Origin: Chroococcus sp. FPU101
Lineage (GTDB): Bacteria; Cyanobacteriota; Cyanobacteriia; Cyanobacteriales; Microcystaceae
DNA length: 64,000 nt
Direction of reading: 5' to 3'
NCBI RefSeq assembly: GCF_017312365.1
Contig: NZ_BLJI01000025.1
Location: 1-64,000 of the forward strand
The translations under genes and the position numbers were made by a program. Of this stretch, positions 19,031-29,332 are shown one piece after another. The notes under the pieces are model-generated. The model was not told the origin of the DNA. It saw only the letters and a program-made list of their open reading frames with translations, and ran no database searches. Every line of letters begins with the position of its first letter. Positions within the stretch are counted from its first letter, which is position 1.

Positions 19031-19381
19031 ATGTCTACCTGTCCTCGTTGTCGGCAAACTATCGATACACAAGCCATTAAATGTCCCCACTGTGGCAACA
19101 TATTAAAAGCATATGGTCATCCTGGAATGACATTACATCAAGCGACTCAAGAAGCGTATTTATGTGAAAGTTGTACTTATCATGAGGATGATACTTGTAC
19201 TTTTCCCCAGCGTCCTTTTGCTCAAAGTTGTATTTTATATCAAAATAAATTACAAAAACCCGAACAACCGATTACATTACCACTGACTCGAAAAATTAAA
19301 AACTGGTGCTATCGTAATCGCGGCTTAATTTTTTTGACTCTAATTTTATTCCTCGGTCTAATTTGGGCGGTTATAAACTAA
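19031..19381 (+). CDS. zinc-ribbon protein with C-terminal membrane anchor
   Basis: A 116-residue protein. CPRCRQTIDTQAIKCPHCG is a four-cysteine zinc ribbon at residues 4-22, and a second Cys-rich stretch (CESCTYHEDDTC...SC) at about 49-71 may bind another metal. A hydrophobic helix (GLIFLTLILFLGLIWAVI) ends the protein, leaving the zinc domains on the cytoplasmic side. Function is unknown. Its end overlaps the convergent nblS by four bases. Confidence 0.75.
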   Translation: MSTCPRCRQTIDTQAIKCPHCGNILKAYGHPGMTLHQATQEAYLCESCTYHEDDTCTFPQRPFAQSCILYQNKLQKPEQPITLPLTRKIKNWCYRNRGLIFLTLILFLGLIWAVIN

Positions 19382-21369
19382 ATAAATACATTAGATTGAT
19401 TCAAACTATGAGTCTCTGAGGGATTCATTGCATCTTGGAATAAATCTAAATCAAACCAAAAAGTAGTCCCCACACCAACTTCGCTAATTAAATGAATTTT
19501 GCTAGAGTGTTTATCAATAATATTTTTCACAATCGATAAACCTAAACCCGTACCCTCTAAAGTATGGACTCGGTTTTCAACGCGATAAAAACGGTCAAAA
19601 ATCGCCTCTTGGTCTTCTGTATCAATTCCAATACCTGTATCTGATACTTCAACCCTAATTTTGTTCGTCTCAGTCTGATGAGATTTTAGCTTAATCAAGT
19701 AAGCTCGTAAAACAACTTTTCCACCCGATTGAGTAAATTTAAGGGCGTTTCCTATTAAATTCGTGATAACTTGTAATAACAAGTCATAATGACCTAAAAT
19801 CTGCGGTAAATTGGCTTCAACCTCGTAACTTAACTCTAATCCTTTATCTTTGGCATTTAACTGATAGGTTCTCAGGGTTTGTTCGATAATTTGAACCATA
19901 TCAACCGCATCTAATTGATAGATTTTACTCGATTCAAGACGAGATAAATCTAAAACATCATTTACCAGTCGTGTCAATCTATCCGTTTCATTATTAGCCG
20001 TTTCTAAAAATTCCCTGCGTTCCGTTTCCGTCAAATCTTCACCAAATTCGGAGAGCGTTTCAATAAAAGATTTGATATTAAACAACGGCGTTCTTAATTC
20101 ATGGGACACATTACTGATAAAATGGCTTTTCGCTTCATTTAATTCGACTTCTCGTGTAATATCTTGAACCGTCATTGCAATACCTTTCACGGTTTCTCGA
20201 TATTGGTCAAAAACTTGTATTAAGAGAATTCGTAAACTCTTACGAAACGGAGAACTTAGACTAATTCGCAATTCGACGGGCAAAGGTTGAAGTTCCTCAC
20301 CATCGTGTGAAGATTCCTCATCGCTGATATCAATTGTTTCACCGACAGCCATTTTCGTCAAAAGTTGGCTTAATTTCGTAGTTAATTCGCGTGGGAAGTG
20401 ATGTAAAACGTTTTGTCCGATAATATCCGAATTTAACCAATCGAATAAGCGACGAGCCGCAGGATTGACTAATAGTAAATTTAGATTAGTATCTAATAGA
20501 ATCGCTCCATCAGCAATCGTTGAAACCAGCGTTTCTAATTTAGCTTTTTCTGAGGTTAATTCTTCGATGTTTTGTTCTTCGTAACTTTCTAGGCGTTGCG
20601 CCATATCATTGAAACTATAGATTAATTCCCCTAATTCTCCACCTAGAGGTAAATCAATCCGTTGTTTGAAATTTCCTGCGGCAATATTTTTGACCCCAAC
20701 AGACAATTCTTTAATCGGTTTAGTAATGGTTAGTGCGTTAAAAACTGCTCCTAATATTACCATCGCCCAAATCGAAATAAAAACAGCGATCGTCACATCA
20801 CGCGTTAAATTAGAAGAAGCGACTACCGTAGCATTAGGATTAATCCCAACGGCTAAAACCCCTAAATTTTTTCCTTCATGATTGAGAGGGACAAAAACAT
20901 CTGTAACCTCGCCATCGGGGGTTTTATGCTGGCGAATTAGAGGTAAGTCAGTATTTTGGGCATAATTTTCGGGTAATTGAATGCTACGCTCAATTGATAA
21001 AGAATTCTGAACGGCGGCCTCTGAATAAGGAATCCCAAAATAGACTTTACCATCTACATCAGCATACATCAGATAGCGAACACTAGAAGTACTGCGATAA
21101 AAACGACTCGAAAAGCGTGCCACCTCCGTTAAATTATCTTCGGCAACCAAAGGGGCAGTATTTGCCGCCAGCAACAACCCTAAATCACTACCAAACCGTG
21201 TATCATTCAGGCGAGCATCTAACTGAATCGTATTAACCGCCCAAAACGTTAAGCCACTCATTACCAAAGAGACAACCAGAGTAGCTGCAGCCATTAACTT
21301 GGTTTGCAGTGGAAATTCAAGCCACCAACGGCTAATTGCTTCTCGAATCGTTTTTAACAGAGTTAGCAC
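19378..21369 (-). CDS. nblS: sensor histidine kinase NblS (Hik33 type)
   Basis: A 663-residue membrane kinase, the exact size class of cyanobacterial NblS/Hik33 (Ycf26 in plastids), which controls high-light, nutrient and cold responses with RpaB. Order: transmembrane helix (about 25-47), extracytoplasmic sensor, second helix (about 190-212), HAMP, PAS (about 275-400), dimerisation domain with SHELRTPLFNIKSF where His423 is the phosphorylated residue, and an ATPase domain with NLIGNALKFT, DTGIGI and GTGLGLSIV. SHELRTPLFNIKSFIETL is diagnostic for NblS. Confidence 0.95.
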   Translation of the reverse strand: MLTLLKTIREAISRWWLEFPLQTKLMAAATLVVSLVMSGLTFWAVNTIQLDARLNDTRFGSDLGLLLAANTAPLVAEDNLTEVARFSSRFYRSTSSVRYLMYADVDGKVYFGIPYSEAAVQNSLSIERSIQLPENYAQNTDLPLIRQHKTPDGEVTDVFVPLNHEGKNLGVLAVGINPNATVVASSNLTRDVTIAVFISIWAMVILGAVFNALTITKPIKELSVGVKNIAAGNFKQRIDLPLGGELGELIYSFNDMAQRLESYEEQNIEELTSEKAKLETLVSTIADGAILLDTNLNLLLVNPAARRLFDWLNSDIIGQNVLHHFPRELTTKLSQLLTKMAVGETIDISDEESSHDGEELQPLPVELRISLSSPFRKSLRILLIQVFDQYRETVKGIAMTVQDITREVELNEAKSHFISNVSHELRTPLFNIKSFIETLSEFGEDLTETERREFLETANNETDRLTRLVNDVLDLSRLESSKIYQLDAVDMVQIIEQTLRTYQLNAKDKGLELSYEVEANLPQILGHYDLLLQVITNLIGNALKFTQSGGKVVLRAYLIKLKSHQTETNKIRVEVSDTGIGIDTEDQEAIFDRFYRVENRVHTLEGTGLGLSIVKNIIDKHSSKIHLISEVGVGTTFWFDLDLFQDAMNPSETHSLNQSNVFI

Positions 21370-21488
21370 AGTCTCCCAGTGTTTTTAATCGATATTTAGA
21401 GAATCAGTTTAAGAATCAAGACTATCTTAACCTAGAACTCCTCTTTTTGTAACGATTTGTTTAGATTATTAATTTTGTCTTGACATTG

Positions 21489-22757
21489 CTAAACCTTAGC
21501 AAGAACGCGATGTCCGATATCATGACGATAGTACATCCCCTCAAATTGAATTAAATTAACTGCTTGATAAGCTTTTTCTATCGCTGCATCAAAGCTTTTA
21601 GCCATAGCAGTTACACCTAGGACTCGTCCGCCATCCGTTAGAATCTGATCATCTTTAAGAATCGTTGCGGCATGGAACACGCGAACATCTTCGGATTCTG
21701 CTTGAGCAATACCTTTAATCACCTTACCTTTCTCAGATTCATCGGGATAGCCTGCTGAGGAAAGAACAACACAAACTGAAACCTCGTCTTTCCAAGCAAT
21801 ATCGGGAAATTCTCCTAAACGCTGTTCTAAGCAAGCTAGAATTAGTTCGGCTAAAGATGTATCCAAAAGCGGTAAGATAGCTTGTGTTTCAGGATCACCA
21901 AAACGACAATTATACTCTAATACTTTTAGAGATCCTGATGAGGTAATCATCAAACCGACATAAATAATACCCCGATAATCAATCCCTCGATTTTTTAAGC
22001 CTTGTAAAGTAGGTTCAAGAACTTCTTGTTGAATGCGTTCCATCAATTCGGGTGTGGCTAAAGGAGAAGGGGAATAAGCACCCATTCCGCCCGTATTTTT
22101 TCCTGTATCTCCGTCACCGATTCGTTTATGATCTTGAGCCGGAAGTAAAGGACGAATCGTCATACCATCCGTCAATGCTAAGACCGAAAGTTCCTCACCT
22201 TCTAAATAATCTTCAATGAGTAGTTTTGTAAAACCACTTGCAAATAAATCATCAATCGCTTGTTTAGCTTCAGCTTGAGTTTGAGCAACAATTACCCCTT
22301 TACCTGCTGCGAGTCCATCGGCTTTAATCACAATGGGAGCTTCTTTATCTTGGAGATAGGAGTAGGCTGATTCTGCATCTGTAAAATTACTGGAATGAGC
22401 CGCAGGGATATTAGCATCATACATTAAACTTTTAGCCCAAGATTTACTCGCTTCGAGTTGTGCGGCAAGTTTATTGGGGCCAAACACTCTGATATCTTGC
22501 TCTTGTAGATAGTCTGTAATTCCCAATGATAGCGGTAATTCAGGCCCGACAACCACTAAATCAATTTGCTGCTCTTTTGCAACACGGGCAATTCCTTCAA
22601 AATGATCAACCGCTAAGGATACATTCTGACATCTTTCTAGAGTCGCCGTTCCTGCATTCCCTGGAATACAGAATACTTGAGTAACTCTCGACGATTGTAA
22701 TAATTTGTAGGCGAGAGCGTGTTCCCTGCCTCCGCTACCGATAACAATAACTTTCAC
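21489..22757 (-). CDS. purD: phosphoribosylamine-glycine ligase
   Basis: An ATP-grasp enzyme joining phosphoribosylamine and glycine in step two of purine synthesis. The N-terminal VIVIGSGGREHALAYKLL is the start signature, followed by VVVGPELPLSLG, the ATP-binding KADGLAAGKGV and NTGGMGAYSP, and FNCRFGDPE-type YNCRFGDPETQ. The family begins just before this motif, so GTG at 22755-22757 is chosen, with a GGAG 11 bases upstream. An in-frame ATG at 22814 would add 19 atypical residues. Divergent from leuS. Confidence 0.95.
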   Translation of the reverse strand: MKVIVIGSGGREHALAYKLLQSSRVTQVFCIPGNAGTATLERCQNVSLAVDHFEGIARVAKEQQIDLVVVGPELPLSLGITDYLQEQDIRVFGPNKLAAQLEASKSWAKSLMYDANIPAAHSSNFTDAESAYSYLQDKEAPIVIKADGLAAGKGVIVAQTQAEAKQAIDDLFASGFTKLLIEDYLEGEELSVLALTDGMTIRPLLPAQDHKRIGDGDTGKNTGGMGAYSPSPLATPELMERIQQEVLEPTLQGLKNRGIDYRGIIYVGLMITSSGSLKVLEYNCRFGDPETQAILPLLDTSLAELILACLEQRLGEFPDIAWKDEVSVCVVLSSAGYPDESEKGKVIKGIAQAESEDVRVFHAATILKDDQILTDGGRVLGVTAMAKSFDAAIEKAYQAVNLIQFEGMYYRHDIGHRVLAKV

Positions 22758-23017
22758 AGTTTTTTTGACTCCAGCGATTAAGATCTCTATCTTTACATTC
22801 TGAGTAATAATCATTCAAGAATAGATAATATTCCCAGATAGTTTAAGAATCTCTGACCTGCGGCCTATCATACTGAAAATTTAGGGTAATTTTCTAGTAC
22901 CTTTGAGTCTAAATTGAATAGACTGAGCGATAGATTTGGGTGGATTATCGTCTTAGGCTAGAACCCAGATAGAATAGTAAAAGTAGTCACTATCTGACCC
23001 GTCTAGGAGAAATTATT

Positions 23018-25579
23018 GTGGAGTCACAGTACAGCGCAGCATCAATTGAACAAAAATGGCAAAAAATATGGGCTGATCAAAAATTAGACCAAACCCTCGA
23101 CACAACAGAAAAGCCAAAGTTTTACGCGCTGTCGATGTTTCCCTATCCATCGGGAAGCCTTCACATGGGTCATGTTCGCAACTATACCATTACTGATGTG
23201 ATCGCACGTCTTAAACGAATGCAGGGTTATCGCGTCCTACATCCGATGGGTTGGGATGCCTTTGGTTTACCTGCCGAAAATGCGGCTATTGATCGCGGAA
23301 TTGCCCCTCTCTTATGGACATATCAAAATGTTGCTCAAATGCGTGAACAATTGCAACAACTCGGTTTATCGGTAGACTGGGATCGCGAAGTAACAACCTG
23401 TTCACCCGATTATTATCATTGGACACAATGGCTTTTTCTGCAATTTTTCCAAGCGGGATTAGCCTATCAAAAAGAATCTGCTGTTAATTGGGACCCGATT
23501 GATCAAACGGTACTCGCTAACGAACAAGTAGACAATGAAGGGCGTTCTTGGCGTTCTGGGGCAGTTGTCGAACGAAAATTACTCCGCCAGTGGTTTCTCA
23601 AAATTACTGACTATGCAGAACAATTACTCAATGATTTAGATAAACTTCCAGGCTGGCCCGAACGGGTTAGAATCATGCAAGCCAACTGGATCGGTAAATC
23701 GACTGGTGCATATTTAGAGTTTTCTGTCAAGGGATCAAACGAAAAAATTGCTGTTTTTACCACGCGTCCTGATACGGTTTATGGCGTGACTTACGTTGTT
23801 CTCGCACCCGAACACCCTTTAACCCCAAAAGTGACCACATCTGAGCGTCAAGAAGCCGTAGAAGCCTTTATTAAAGAGGTAGCGGGACAAACAGAAATCG
23901 AACGCACCGCCGAGGATCGTCCCAAACGAGGCACTTTAACGGGGGGAATGGCGATAAATCCGTTTAATGGCGCAGAAATACCGATATTAATCGCCGATTA
24001 TGTCTTATATGAATATGGTACTGGTGCGGTGATGGGTGTTCCAGCCCATGATGTCCGTGATTTCAAGTTTGCTAAAGAAAACAATTTGCCGATTAAAGTC
24101 GTGATTGTTCCCGATGATGCAGATAATCCAGATTTAGAACTCACTCAAGCGTACACCGAAGCGGGAATGATGGTCAATTCGGAACTCTTTACAGGAATGA
24201 AATCAACACAAGGCAAGGATGCGATCGTACAATTTGCCGAAAATGAAGGTTATGGTAAAGCTAGAATTCAATATCGTCTTAGAGATTGGTTAATTTCCCG
24301 TCAAAGATATTGGGGTTGTCCTATACCAATTATCCATTGTCCGAGTTGTGGTACAGTCGCCGTTCCTGAATCTGATTTACCCGTTTTATTACCCGATGAT
24401 GTTGAGTTTAGTGGACGTGGCCCCTCTCCACTTGCTAAATTAGATCACTGGGTAAATGTACCTTGTCCGAGTTGCGGTAAACCAGCTAAACGAGAAACTG
24501 ACACGATGGATACGTTTATTGATTCATCTTGGTACTTCCTGCGGTTTACTGATGCGAAAAATACTGAAAAACCCTTTGATTTAGAAAAAGTCAATGATTG
24601 GATGGCAGTTAATCAATACGTCGGTGGAATTGAACACGCTATCTTGCATTTACTTTATTCCCGCTTCTTTACTAAAGTTCTCCGAGACAGAGGGTTATTA
24701 AATTTCGATGAACCCTTTGAACGTTTGCTTACACAGGGAATGGTTCAGGGGATGACTTACAAAAATCCCAAAACAGGGAAATACATTCCATCAAGTCAGG
24801 TTAATGCTAATGATCTCAAAGATCCCGAAACAGGAGAACCTTTAGAAGTCTTTTATGAAAAGATGTCTAAATCTAAATATAATGGCGTTGAACCACACCA
24901 AGTGATCGGAAAATATGGGATCGATACAGCGCGGATGTTTATCCTTTTCAAAGCACCACCCGAAAAAGATTTAGAATGGGATGACGCAGACGTTGAAGGA
25001 CAATTTCGCTTTCTTAATCGTGTGTGGCGAATTGTTGCAGAATATATTGAGAAAAAACCTGCCAAAATCAAGTCTTCTGAAATATCTAAACCTGAAAAAG
25101 ATCTCAGACGGGCAACGCATATCGCCATCAAAGAAGTATCCGACGACTTAGAAGACGAATATCAATTTAATACCGCCGTTTCTGAATTAATGAAACTCAG
25201 TAACGCCATTAATGAGGCAAAATGCTATGATTCTGCGGTGTACAAAGAAAGTGTCGAAACCCTATTGATTTTACTTGCGCCTTTTGCTCCACATCTTGCA
25301 GAGGAATTATGGCATACATTGGGTTATACAGATTCAATTCATCATCAAAATTGGCCAAAAGTAGATCCGTCTGCTTTAGAAGTCGATGAAATTACTCTAG
25401 TCATTCAAATTATGGGTAAAACACGCGGAACGATTCAAGTTCCATCAAGTGCCGATAAACAAGCATTAGAACAGTATGCCCGTAACTCTGAAGTCGCGCA
25501 ACGCCATCTCGAAGGAAAAGAGATTAAAAAGGTAATTGTTGTTCCAGGTAAACTGGTTAACTTTGTTGTCGCAGGTTAA
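23018..25579 (+). CDS. leuS: leucyl-tRNA synthetase
   Basis: An 853-residue class I synthetase. The HIGH motif is HMGH at residues 49-52 within [16 protein letters not shown], the CP1 editing domain runs about 220-415 with [11 protein letters not shown], and the KMSKS loop KMSKS is at 615-619. It uses a GTG start at 23018 behind TAGGAGAAATTATT. The leader holds a CAGATAG/CTATCTG inverted repeat just before the Shine-Dalgarno region. It overlaps the convergent glycosyltransferase by four bases. Confidence 0.97.
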   Translation: MESQYSAASIEQKWQKIWADQKLDQTLDTTEKPKFYALSMFPYPSGSLHMGHVRNYTITDVIARLKRMQGYRVLHPMGWDAFGLPAENAAIDRGIAPLLWTYQNVAQMREQLQQLGLSVDWDREVTTCSPDYYHWTQWLFLQFFQAGLAYQKESAVNWDPIDQTVLANEQVDNEGRSWRSGAVVERKLLRQWFLKITDYAEQLLNDLDKLPGWPERVRIMQANWIGKSTGAYLEFSVKGSNEKIAVFTTRPDTVYGVTYVVLAPEHPLTPKVTTSERQEAVEAFIKEVAGQTEIERTAEDRPKRGTLTGGMAINPFNGAEIPILIADYVLYEYGTGAVMGVPAHDVRDFKFAKENNLPIKVVIVPDDADNPDLELTQAYTEAGMMVNSELFTGMKSTQGKDAIVQFAENEGYGKARIQYRLRDWLISRQRYWGCPIPIIHCPSCGTVAVPESDLPVLLPDDVEFSGRGPSPLAKLDHWVNVPCPSCGKPAKRETDTMDTFIDSSWYFLRFTDAKNTEKPFDLEKVNDWMAVNQYVGGIEHAILHLLYSRFFTKVLRDRGLLNFDEPFERLLTQGMVQGMTYKNPKTGKYIPSSQVNANDLKDPETGEPLEVFYEKMSKSKYNGVEPHQVIGKYGIDTARMFILFKAPPEKDLEWDDADVEGQFRFLNRVWRIVAEYIEKKPAKIKSSEISKPEKDLRRATHIAIKEVSDDLEDEYQFNTAVSELMKLSNAINEAKCYDSAVYKESVETLLILLAPFAPHLAEELWHTLGYTDSIHHQNWPKVDPSALEVDEITLVIQIMGKTRGTIQVPSSADKQALEQYARNSEVAQRHLEGKEIKKVIVVPGKLVNFVVAG

Positions 25580-26775
25580 TTCAATTGGCTAAACAACTTA
25601 GCTAGTTTTTCCCCTTCTACCGTTGTATTGTATTGTTCTTGAACTCGTTTAGCTCCAACTTGTCCCATCTGTTCTAATTGTTCGCTAGATGTTTCTAATA
25701 CGTTTTGGATAGCCGTAACTAAAGCATCAACTGAACCTGCGGGAACTAACCACCCACAGACATTCGGTTCGACAAGTTCGGGGATACCAGCGACATAGGT
25801 ACTCAAAACGGGACGAGACAGGGCTAAACTTTCCATAATCACTACGGGTAATCCTTCGGCAAAACTGGGTAAAATCATCGTTTTAGCCGCTAAAATCTGC
25901 TTTTGTACGGTTTCTCCACTTGCCCATCCCGTAATTTCTATTTGTTTCTCTAATTTGTATTGTTTAATTAAAGATTCTATTTCTGTGCGTAACTCCCCAT
26001 CACCTACCAAGACCATTTTCAAATCAAAGTTCTTTTGTACTAATTTATGGATGGCTTGGACTAACAGTAATTGTCCTTTTTGTTCACAGAGTCTTCCCAC
26101 ACAAACCAAACGCGGTTCATCGGGAATCGGATGAAAAGGAGTATTGAGAAAAGATTGATCAACGCCACAGTGAATAACATGAATTTTTGACCAGTGTTCA
26201 TGAGTACACCAGCGATAGAGTTGACTTCTGCCAAACTCACTAATTGCAATGACAAAAGACGCTTGTTTAATTTTTTCAGGTAATGCGATCGCTTGAACCT
26301 TATCAAATTCTTCTGGCCCGTGAACCGTGAAACTATAAGTCAGATCGCCTAAAATATGAGTTAGTAATGCTACTGTGGTCGAGTTCGTGCCAAAATGAGC
26401 ATGAATGTGAGAAATGTTTTTCTGTTGTAACCAGCCAAGCAACACACAAGCTTCAGCCAAATAAATGAGATGTATTAAAACGCCTCGCTCTGATTTGAGT
26501 CCGAGAGTAATTGCTAATTTTAAAGCTTTTAACCATCGCCAAGGACGGGTAATAGCCGTTTGAATTAAATTGAATAATAAACCGACTAAACCCAAATCTA
26601 AAATAGCTTGGGTTTTGGCTTGTTCTTTTTGATCCGCTTCATCGACTAAATCTAAAGTGGGGCGAACGGTAAAACGTGCGATTGCAATTCCAGAGCGTTC
26701 AAGTGCAATAATTTCTCGACGGATAAAACTATGGCTAATTTTAGGATATTGGTTAATCAGATATGCGATCGTCAT
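25576..26775 (-). CDS. GT4-family glycosyltransferase
   Basis: About 399 residues with the GT-B fold. The N-terminal [18 protein letters not shown] resembles colanic-acid/exopolysaccharide GT4 enzymes, [10 protein letters not shown] is the acceptor-side core, and [13 protein letters not shown], then [22 protein letters not shown], gives the C-terminal nucleotide-sugar site. The ATG at 26775 overlaps the stop of the RuBisCO-like gene (ATGA). An ATG nine bases further upstream is also possible. That tight overlap ties it to the methionine-salvage genes, although its predicted job in surface glycan synthesis is unrelated. Confidence 0.85.
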   Translation of the reverse strand: MTIAYLINQYPKISHSFIRREIIALERSGIAIARFTVRPTLDLVDEADQKEQAKTQAILDLGLVGLLFNLIQTAITRPWRWLKALKLAITLGLKSERGVLIHLIYLAEACVLLGWLQQKNISHIHAHFGTNSTTVALLTHILGDLTYSFTVHGPEEFDKVQAIALPEKIKQASFVIAISEFGRSQLYRWCTHEHWSKIHVIHCGVDQSFLNTPFHPIPDEPRLVCVGRLCEQKGQLLLVQAIHKLVQKNFDLKMVLVGDGELRTEIESLIKQYKLEKQIEITGWASGETVQKQILAAKTMILPSFAEGLPVVIMESLALSRPVLSTYVAGIPELVEPNVCGWLVPAGSVDALVTAIQNVLETSSEQLEQMGQVGAKRVQEQYNTTVEGEKLAKLFSQLN

Positions 26776-27911
26776 GTTCCCCATTTTTCTACGGCTCGAC
26801 GTAATGCGCCATAAGGTAAAGTATCTAAAGTAAAAGGTTTTCCGACTCGTTCTAATGCTTCAAAAAACGCTCTTACTCCAGAAGCTGAACCGTCGGGATG
26901 ATCCATAATTCCTGTACCTGCATTTAAGATAACATCCTGTCCGTAATCGGCTAATGCTTTTGGAACGATCCCTGGATGAATCCCCGCTGAAGGAACAGGG
27001 AAAATATTACGCGTACGTAGTATATTTTTAATTTGGTTTTCTTCATTGGGATCAAAGGGTAAACTACCATAGGAAGCAGGATATAAAACCGCATCTGCAC
27101 CTGCATGAGCCATCAGCGTCCCTAAAACCACTGAATAAGATAATCCAGTATCTTCTGAAGCACACATCGCCCCTGCAAAGGCAGGATGAGCGAAAATTGG
27201 GACATTAATTTCAGGATCAGTCGCCAAAGCTTCTAAAACCGAAAAACCGTAAGTCAGAACATTTAATAATAAAGCATTTGCCCCATTTTGGACTAATAAA
27301 CGCGCTTTAGTCAATAATTGGTCGGCCTTTCCAGTGACATTGACCGCATAGAGAACAGTGCGCCCTGTTTTTTCTTGCACTTCATCTAAAACGCGACGAC
27401 ACGCCAATAATCGATCCAAAGTGGGTGCAACAGCTAGATCGCCCATGATTTCATCATCTTTAATGATATCCAAGCCATTCATAGCCACTTTTCTAAGAAT
27501 ATCGGCATGATCCGCCGCCGAAAGCCCTAAAGCAGGTTTAAAGATCGCCATGATTAAAGGACGATCTCTAATACCCAATTTTTCTCGAATGCCAGTGATC
27601 CCGAATTTAGCCCGCGTGCCATAGGAATTAGGGAGATGCACCCCTATTACTTTTGCGCTTCCAGCCATCGAATATTTGCCGAATATCATCGTTAAAAGGC
27701 TTGCGATATCATTTTCGGTATTAAACACAGGAAAACGGATTCTAGCCACATTATTATCGACTTTAACAACTTCGGCTAAATGTTTTTTTAGCTGACTATC
27801 GCGGTGAGCAAATCTTTGATCCCAACTGCCTGCCGTTTGTCCGATGGCGATGATTTTTGCTTGACGGAAAGCATCTACATCAGGGGGAAAACGATAATCG
27901 ACTTCTATCAT
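26772..27911 (-). CDS. mtnW: RuBisCO-like protein, probable 2,3-diketo-5-methylthiopentyl-1-phosphate enolase
   Basis: A 379-residue form IV RuBisCO homologue. AIFKPALGL carries Lys125 at the position of the catalytic Lys175 of true RuBisCO, and GLDIIKDDEIMGD carries Lys151, Asp153 and Glu154, the carbamylated Lys and magnesium ligands. The C-terminal loop-6 region lacks the GKLEGE lysine needed for CO2 fixation, so this is not a carboxylase. Members of this branch enolise the diketone intermediate in methionine salvage. Its start touches the end of the acireductone dioxygenase gene, the next step of that pathway, which supports the call. Confidence 0.9.
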   Translation of the reverse strand: MIEVDYRFPPDVDAFRQAKIIAIGQTAGSWDQRFAHRDSQLKKHLAEVVKVDNNVARIRFPVFNTENDIASLLTMIFGKYSMAGSAKVIGVHLPNSYGTRAKFGITGIREKLGIRDRPLIMAIFKPALGLSAADHADILRKVAMNGLDIIKDDEIMGDLAVAPTLDRLLACRRVLDEVQEKTGRTVLYAVNVTGKADQLLTKARLLVQNGANALLLNVLTYGFSVLEALATDPEINVPIFAHPAFAGAMCASEDTGLSYSVVLGTLMAHAGADAVLYPASYGSLPFDPNEENQIKNILRTRNIFPVPSAGIHPGIVPKALADYGQDVILNAGTGIMDHPDGSASGVRAFFEALERVGKPFTLDTLPYGALRRAVEKWGT

Positions 27912-28465
27912 TAACCCATCACCAGAGAAGGAAAACGAATCATCGTCTCAGTATATTCGGGTATCCAACCTTCTGTCGTAATAAAATATCTAACGGCTTT
28001 AATCCGTTTTTGCTCAGTCAGATGGAACCAATGTTCTGTATTTGCAGGTACGTTAATATATTCTTCGGGCTGAATGGTTAACTCAACTTGAGTTTTATCG
28101 GGAAGAACAAAGCCAAAAACCCCTTCACCATCAACAATATAACGGACTTCATCATCAGCGTGTGTGTGACAGCGTTCAAACTTCGATAGCATTGCATCTA
28201 AGTTCGGGATATTGGGATGTAAAACAATTAAATCACGAGCTTGATAGCCTTCTTTTTGCTTCATTTCTTCAAAATAGCCGTCTAATGCTTGTAAAACGGC
28301 TTCTTTCTCTTCATCTGATAAAGCCGCTTTGTCTAATAAATCACGAGTCTCTCTATTATCACCAACTGTCCAATAATTTAACGCCACATTCAACGGTGCT
28401 AAAGTTCTCGAAATATCTTCTAAGTTTGTATAAGTTGTTCCATCTTCAAAACGGAGAATCGCCAT
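27911..28465 (-). CDS. mtnD: acireductone dioxygenase
   Basis: A 184-residue cupin that splits acireductone into the 2-oxo acid precursor of methionine and formate. Metal ligands are His100, His102, Glu106 (CHTHADDEVRYIVDGEG) and His145 (NVPANTEHWF). The family's N-terminal half with the YWTVGD region is normal. It is first in a leftward operon: its stop overlaps the start of mtnW by one base. The other salvage enzymes (MtnA, MtnB and the phosphatase) are not in this window. Confidence 0.95.
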   Translation of the reverse strand: MAILRFEDGTTYTNLEDISRTLAPLNVALNYWTVGDNRETRDLLDKAALSDEEKEAVLQALDGYFEEMKQKEGYQARDLIVLHPNIPNLDAMLSKFERCHTHADDEVRYIVDGEGVFGFVLPDKTQVELTIQPEEYINVPANTEHWFHLTEQKRIKAVRYFITTEGWIPEYTETMIRFPSLVMG

Positions 28466-28554
28466 TTTACCCTTTCTCTTTCAATAGCCAACTTTTTTAT
28501 CTTAGCTTGGGATGATGTGGGGTTGTCGGTTGAGATTTTAACACACGTGTCTAA

Positions 28555-28590
28555 ATCAATTGCGTTTCAATCACGGTAAAACAGTTTTAT
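28555..28590 (-). repeat. weak second ATTGAAAC-ended element
   Basis: Read leftward, 28584-28564 ends in GTGATTGAAAC after CTGTTTTACC, recalling the solitary element at 15346-15382 (both have CTGTT and then GATTGAAAC). The inner stem is mismatched and no further copies are near. It may be chance. Confidence 0.2.
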
Positions 28591-28910
28591 AACTTTTCTT
28601 GTTCTAAAATAGTAGGAAGGTCACGACTAGAATGAATAATTCGCACTACTATTAATAAATCCTCGGAAGTAAGGTAAAAAATAAGGTAGTTTTCAAAACC
28701 TTTAATACTCCATTTCCGTAAACCTTCTAAGCGAGAATTTCTGACTGAATAGAGACTACCCATACTCGGAATTTGCGCTAGTTTTGTGATCGTTTTTCGA
28801 GTTGCATCAAAAAAACGTAAGGCGGCATCAGGATTATTTTGAGCAATGTAGTAAAACAAATCATCTAAATCTTGACTGGCTTTGGGAGTAATCAATATCC
28901 GTAGTGTCAT
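28587..28910 (-). CDS. parE: ParE-type toxin
   Basis: A 107-residue RelE/ParE-superfamily toxin. TPKASQDLDDLFYYIAQNNPDAALRFFDA is the N-terminal helical hairpin, and GLRKWSIKGFENYLIFYLTSEDLLIVVRIIHSSRDL is the beta sheet with the usual IIHSSRD ending. ParE-type toxins often poison DNA gyrase, although the target here is not shown. It follows its antitoxin by six bases, the normal order of the module. Confidence 0.88.
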   Translation of the reverse strand: MTLRILITPKASQDLDDLFYYIAQNNPDAALRFFDATRKTITKLAQIPSMGSLYSVRNSRLEGLRKWSIKGFENYLIFYLTSEDLLIVVRIIHSSRDLPTILEQEKL

Positions 28911-28916
28911 GATTTT

Positions 28917-29165
28917 TTAAGGGCGAAGGCGTTGAAGTAATTCAATTTGCTTGTTTTCCCACCATTGCTCATTGATTTCAATTGGTTCGCCACTATCTAA
29001 ACCTTCAAGTAAAAGAGATTCTAGACGTTTTTGTTCTTCTCGTTCTTGTTCAAGGCGAATCAGATGACGAATGTACTCACTTGCAGTACTATAGCCTTTT
29101 TGTTTAATTTGTTCGTCAATAAAAGACCGCATCGAGTCGGGTAGAGAGATATTGAGAGTAGTCAT
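28917..29165 (-). CDS. parD: ParD-type antitoxin
   Basis: An 82-residue ribbon-helix-helix protein. LNISLPDSMRSFIDEQIKQKGYSTASEYIRHLIRLE at residues 4-39 is the DNA-binding fold of ParD/CopG proteins, and the acidic C-terminal tail (EPIEINEQWWENKQIEL) would wrap the toxin. It should repress its own promoter, which must lie in the 167-base gap at 29166-29332, where nothing else is evident. Confidence 0.88.
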   Translation of the reverse strand: MTTLNISLPDSMRSFIDEQIKQKGYSTASEYIRHLIRLEQEREEQKRLESLLLEGLDSGEPIEINEQWWENKQIELLQRLRP

Positions 29166-29332
29166 AGAGCTTAATCACAACGCCTTTATCTAAAAGTTTG
29201 GCATATTTTGTCAATTGTTGCCAAAAATTGAATAGTACTGATATATTATCAAAAACTTAACTAATTTGATTAATATCAATTGCTATAAAAAACAAATAGG
29301 ATGGCTTTTAACCACCCTATCATCTTTAAATC

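Noticed and set aside
22860-23017. T-box-like leader for leuS
   Set aside because: T-box elements are not expected in cyanobacteria, and the short CAGATAG/CTATCTG repeat lacks the T-box sequence.
28162-28515. 117-codon rightward open frame covering mtnD
   Set aside because: It runs antisense to a well-supported acireductone dioxygenase, has biased Leu/Ser composition and no Shine-Dalgarno sequence. It is a shadow frame.
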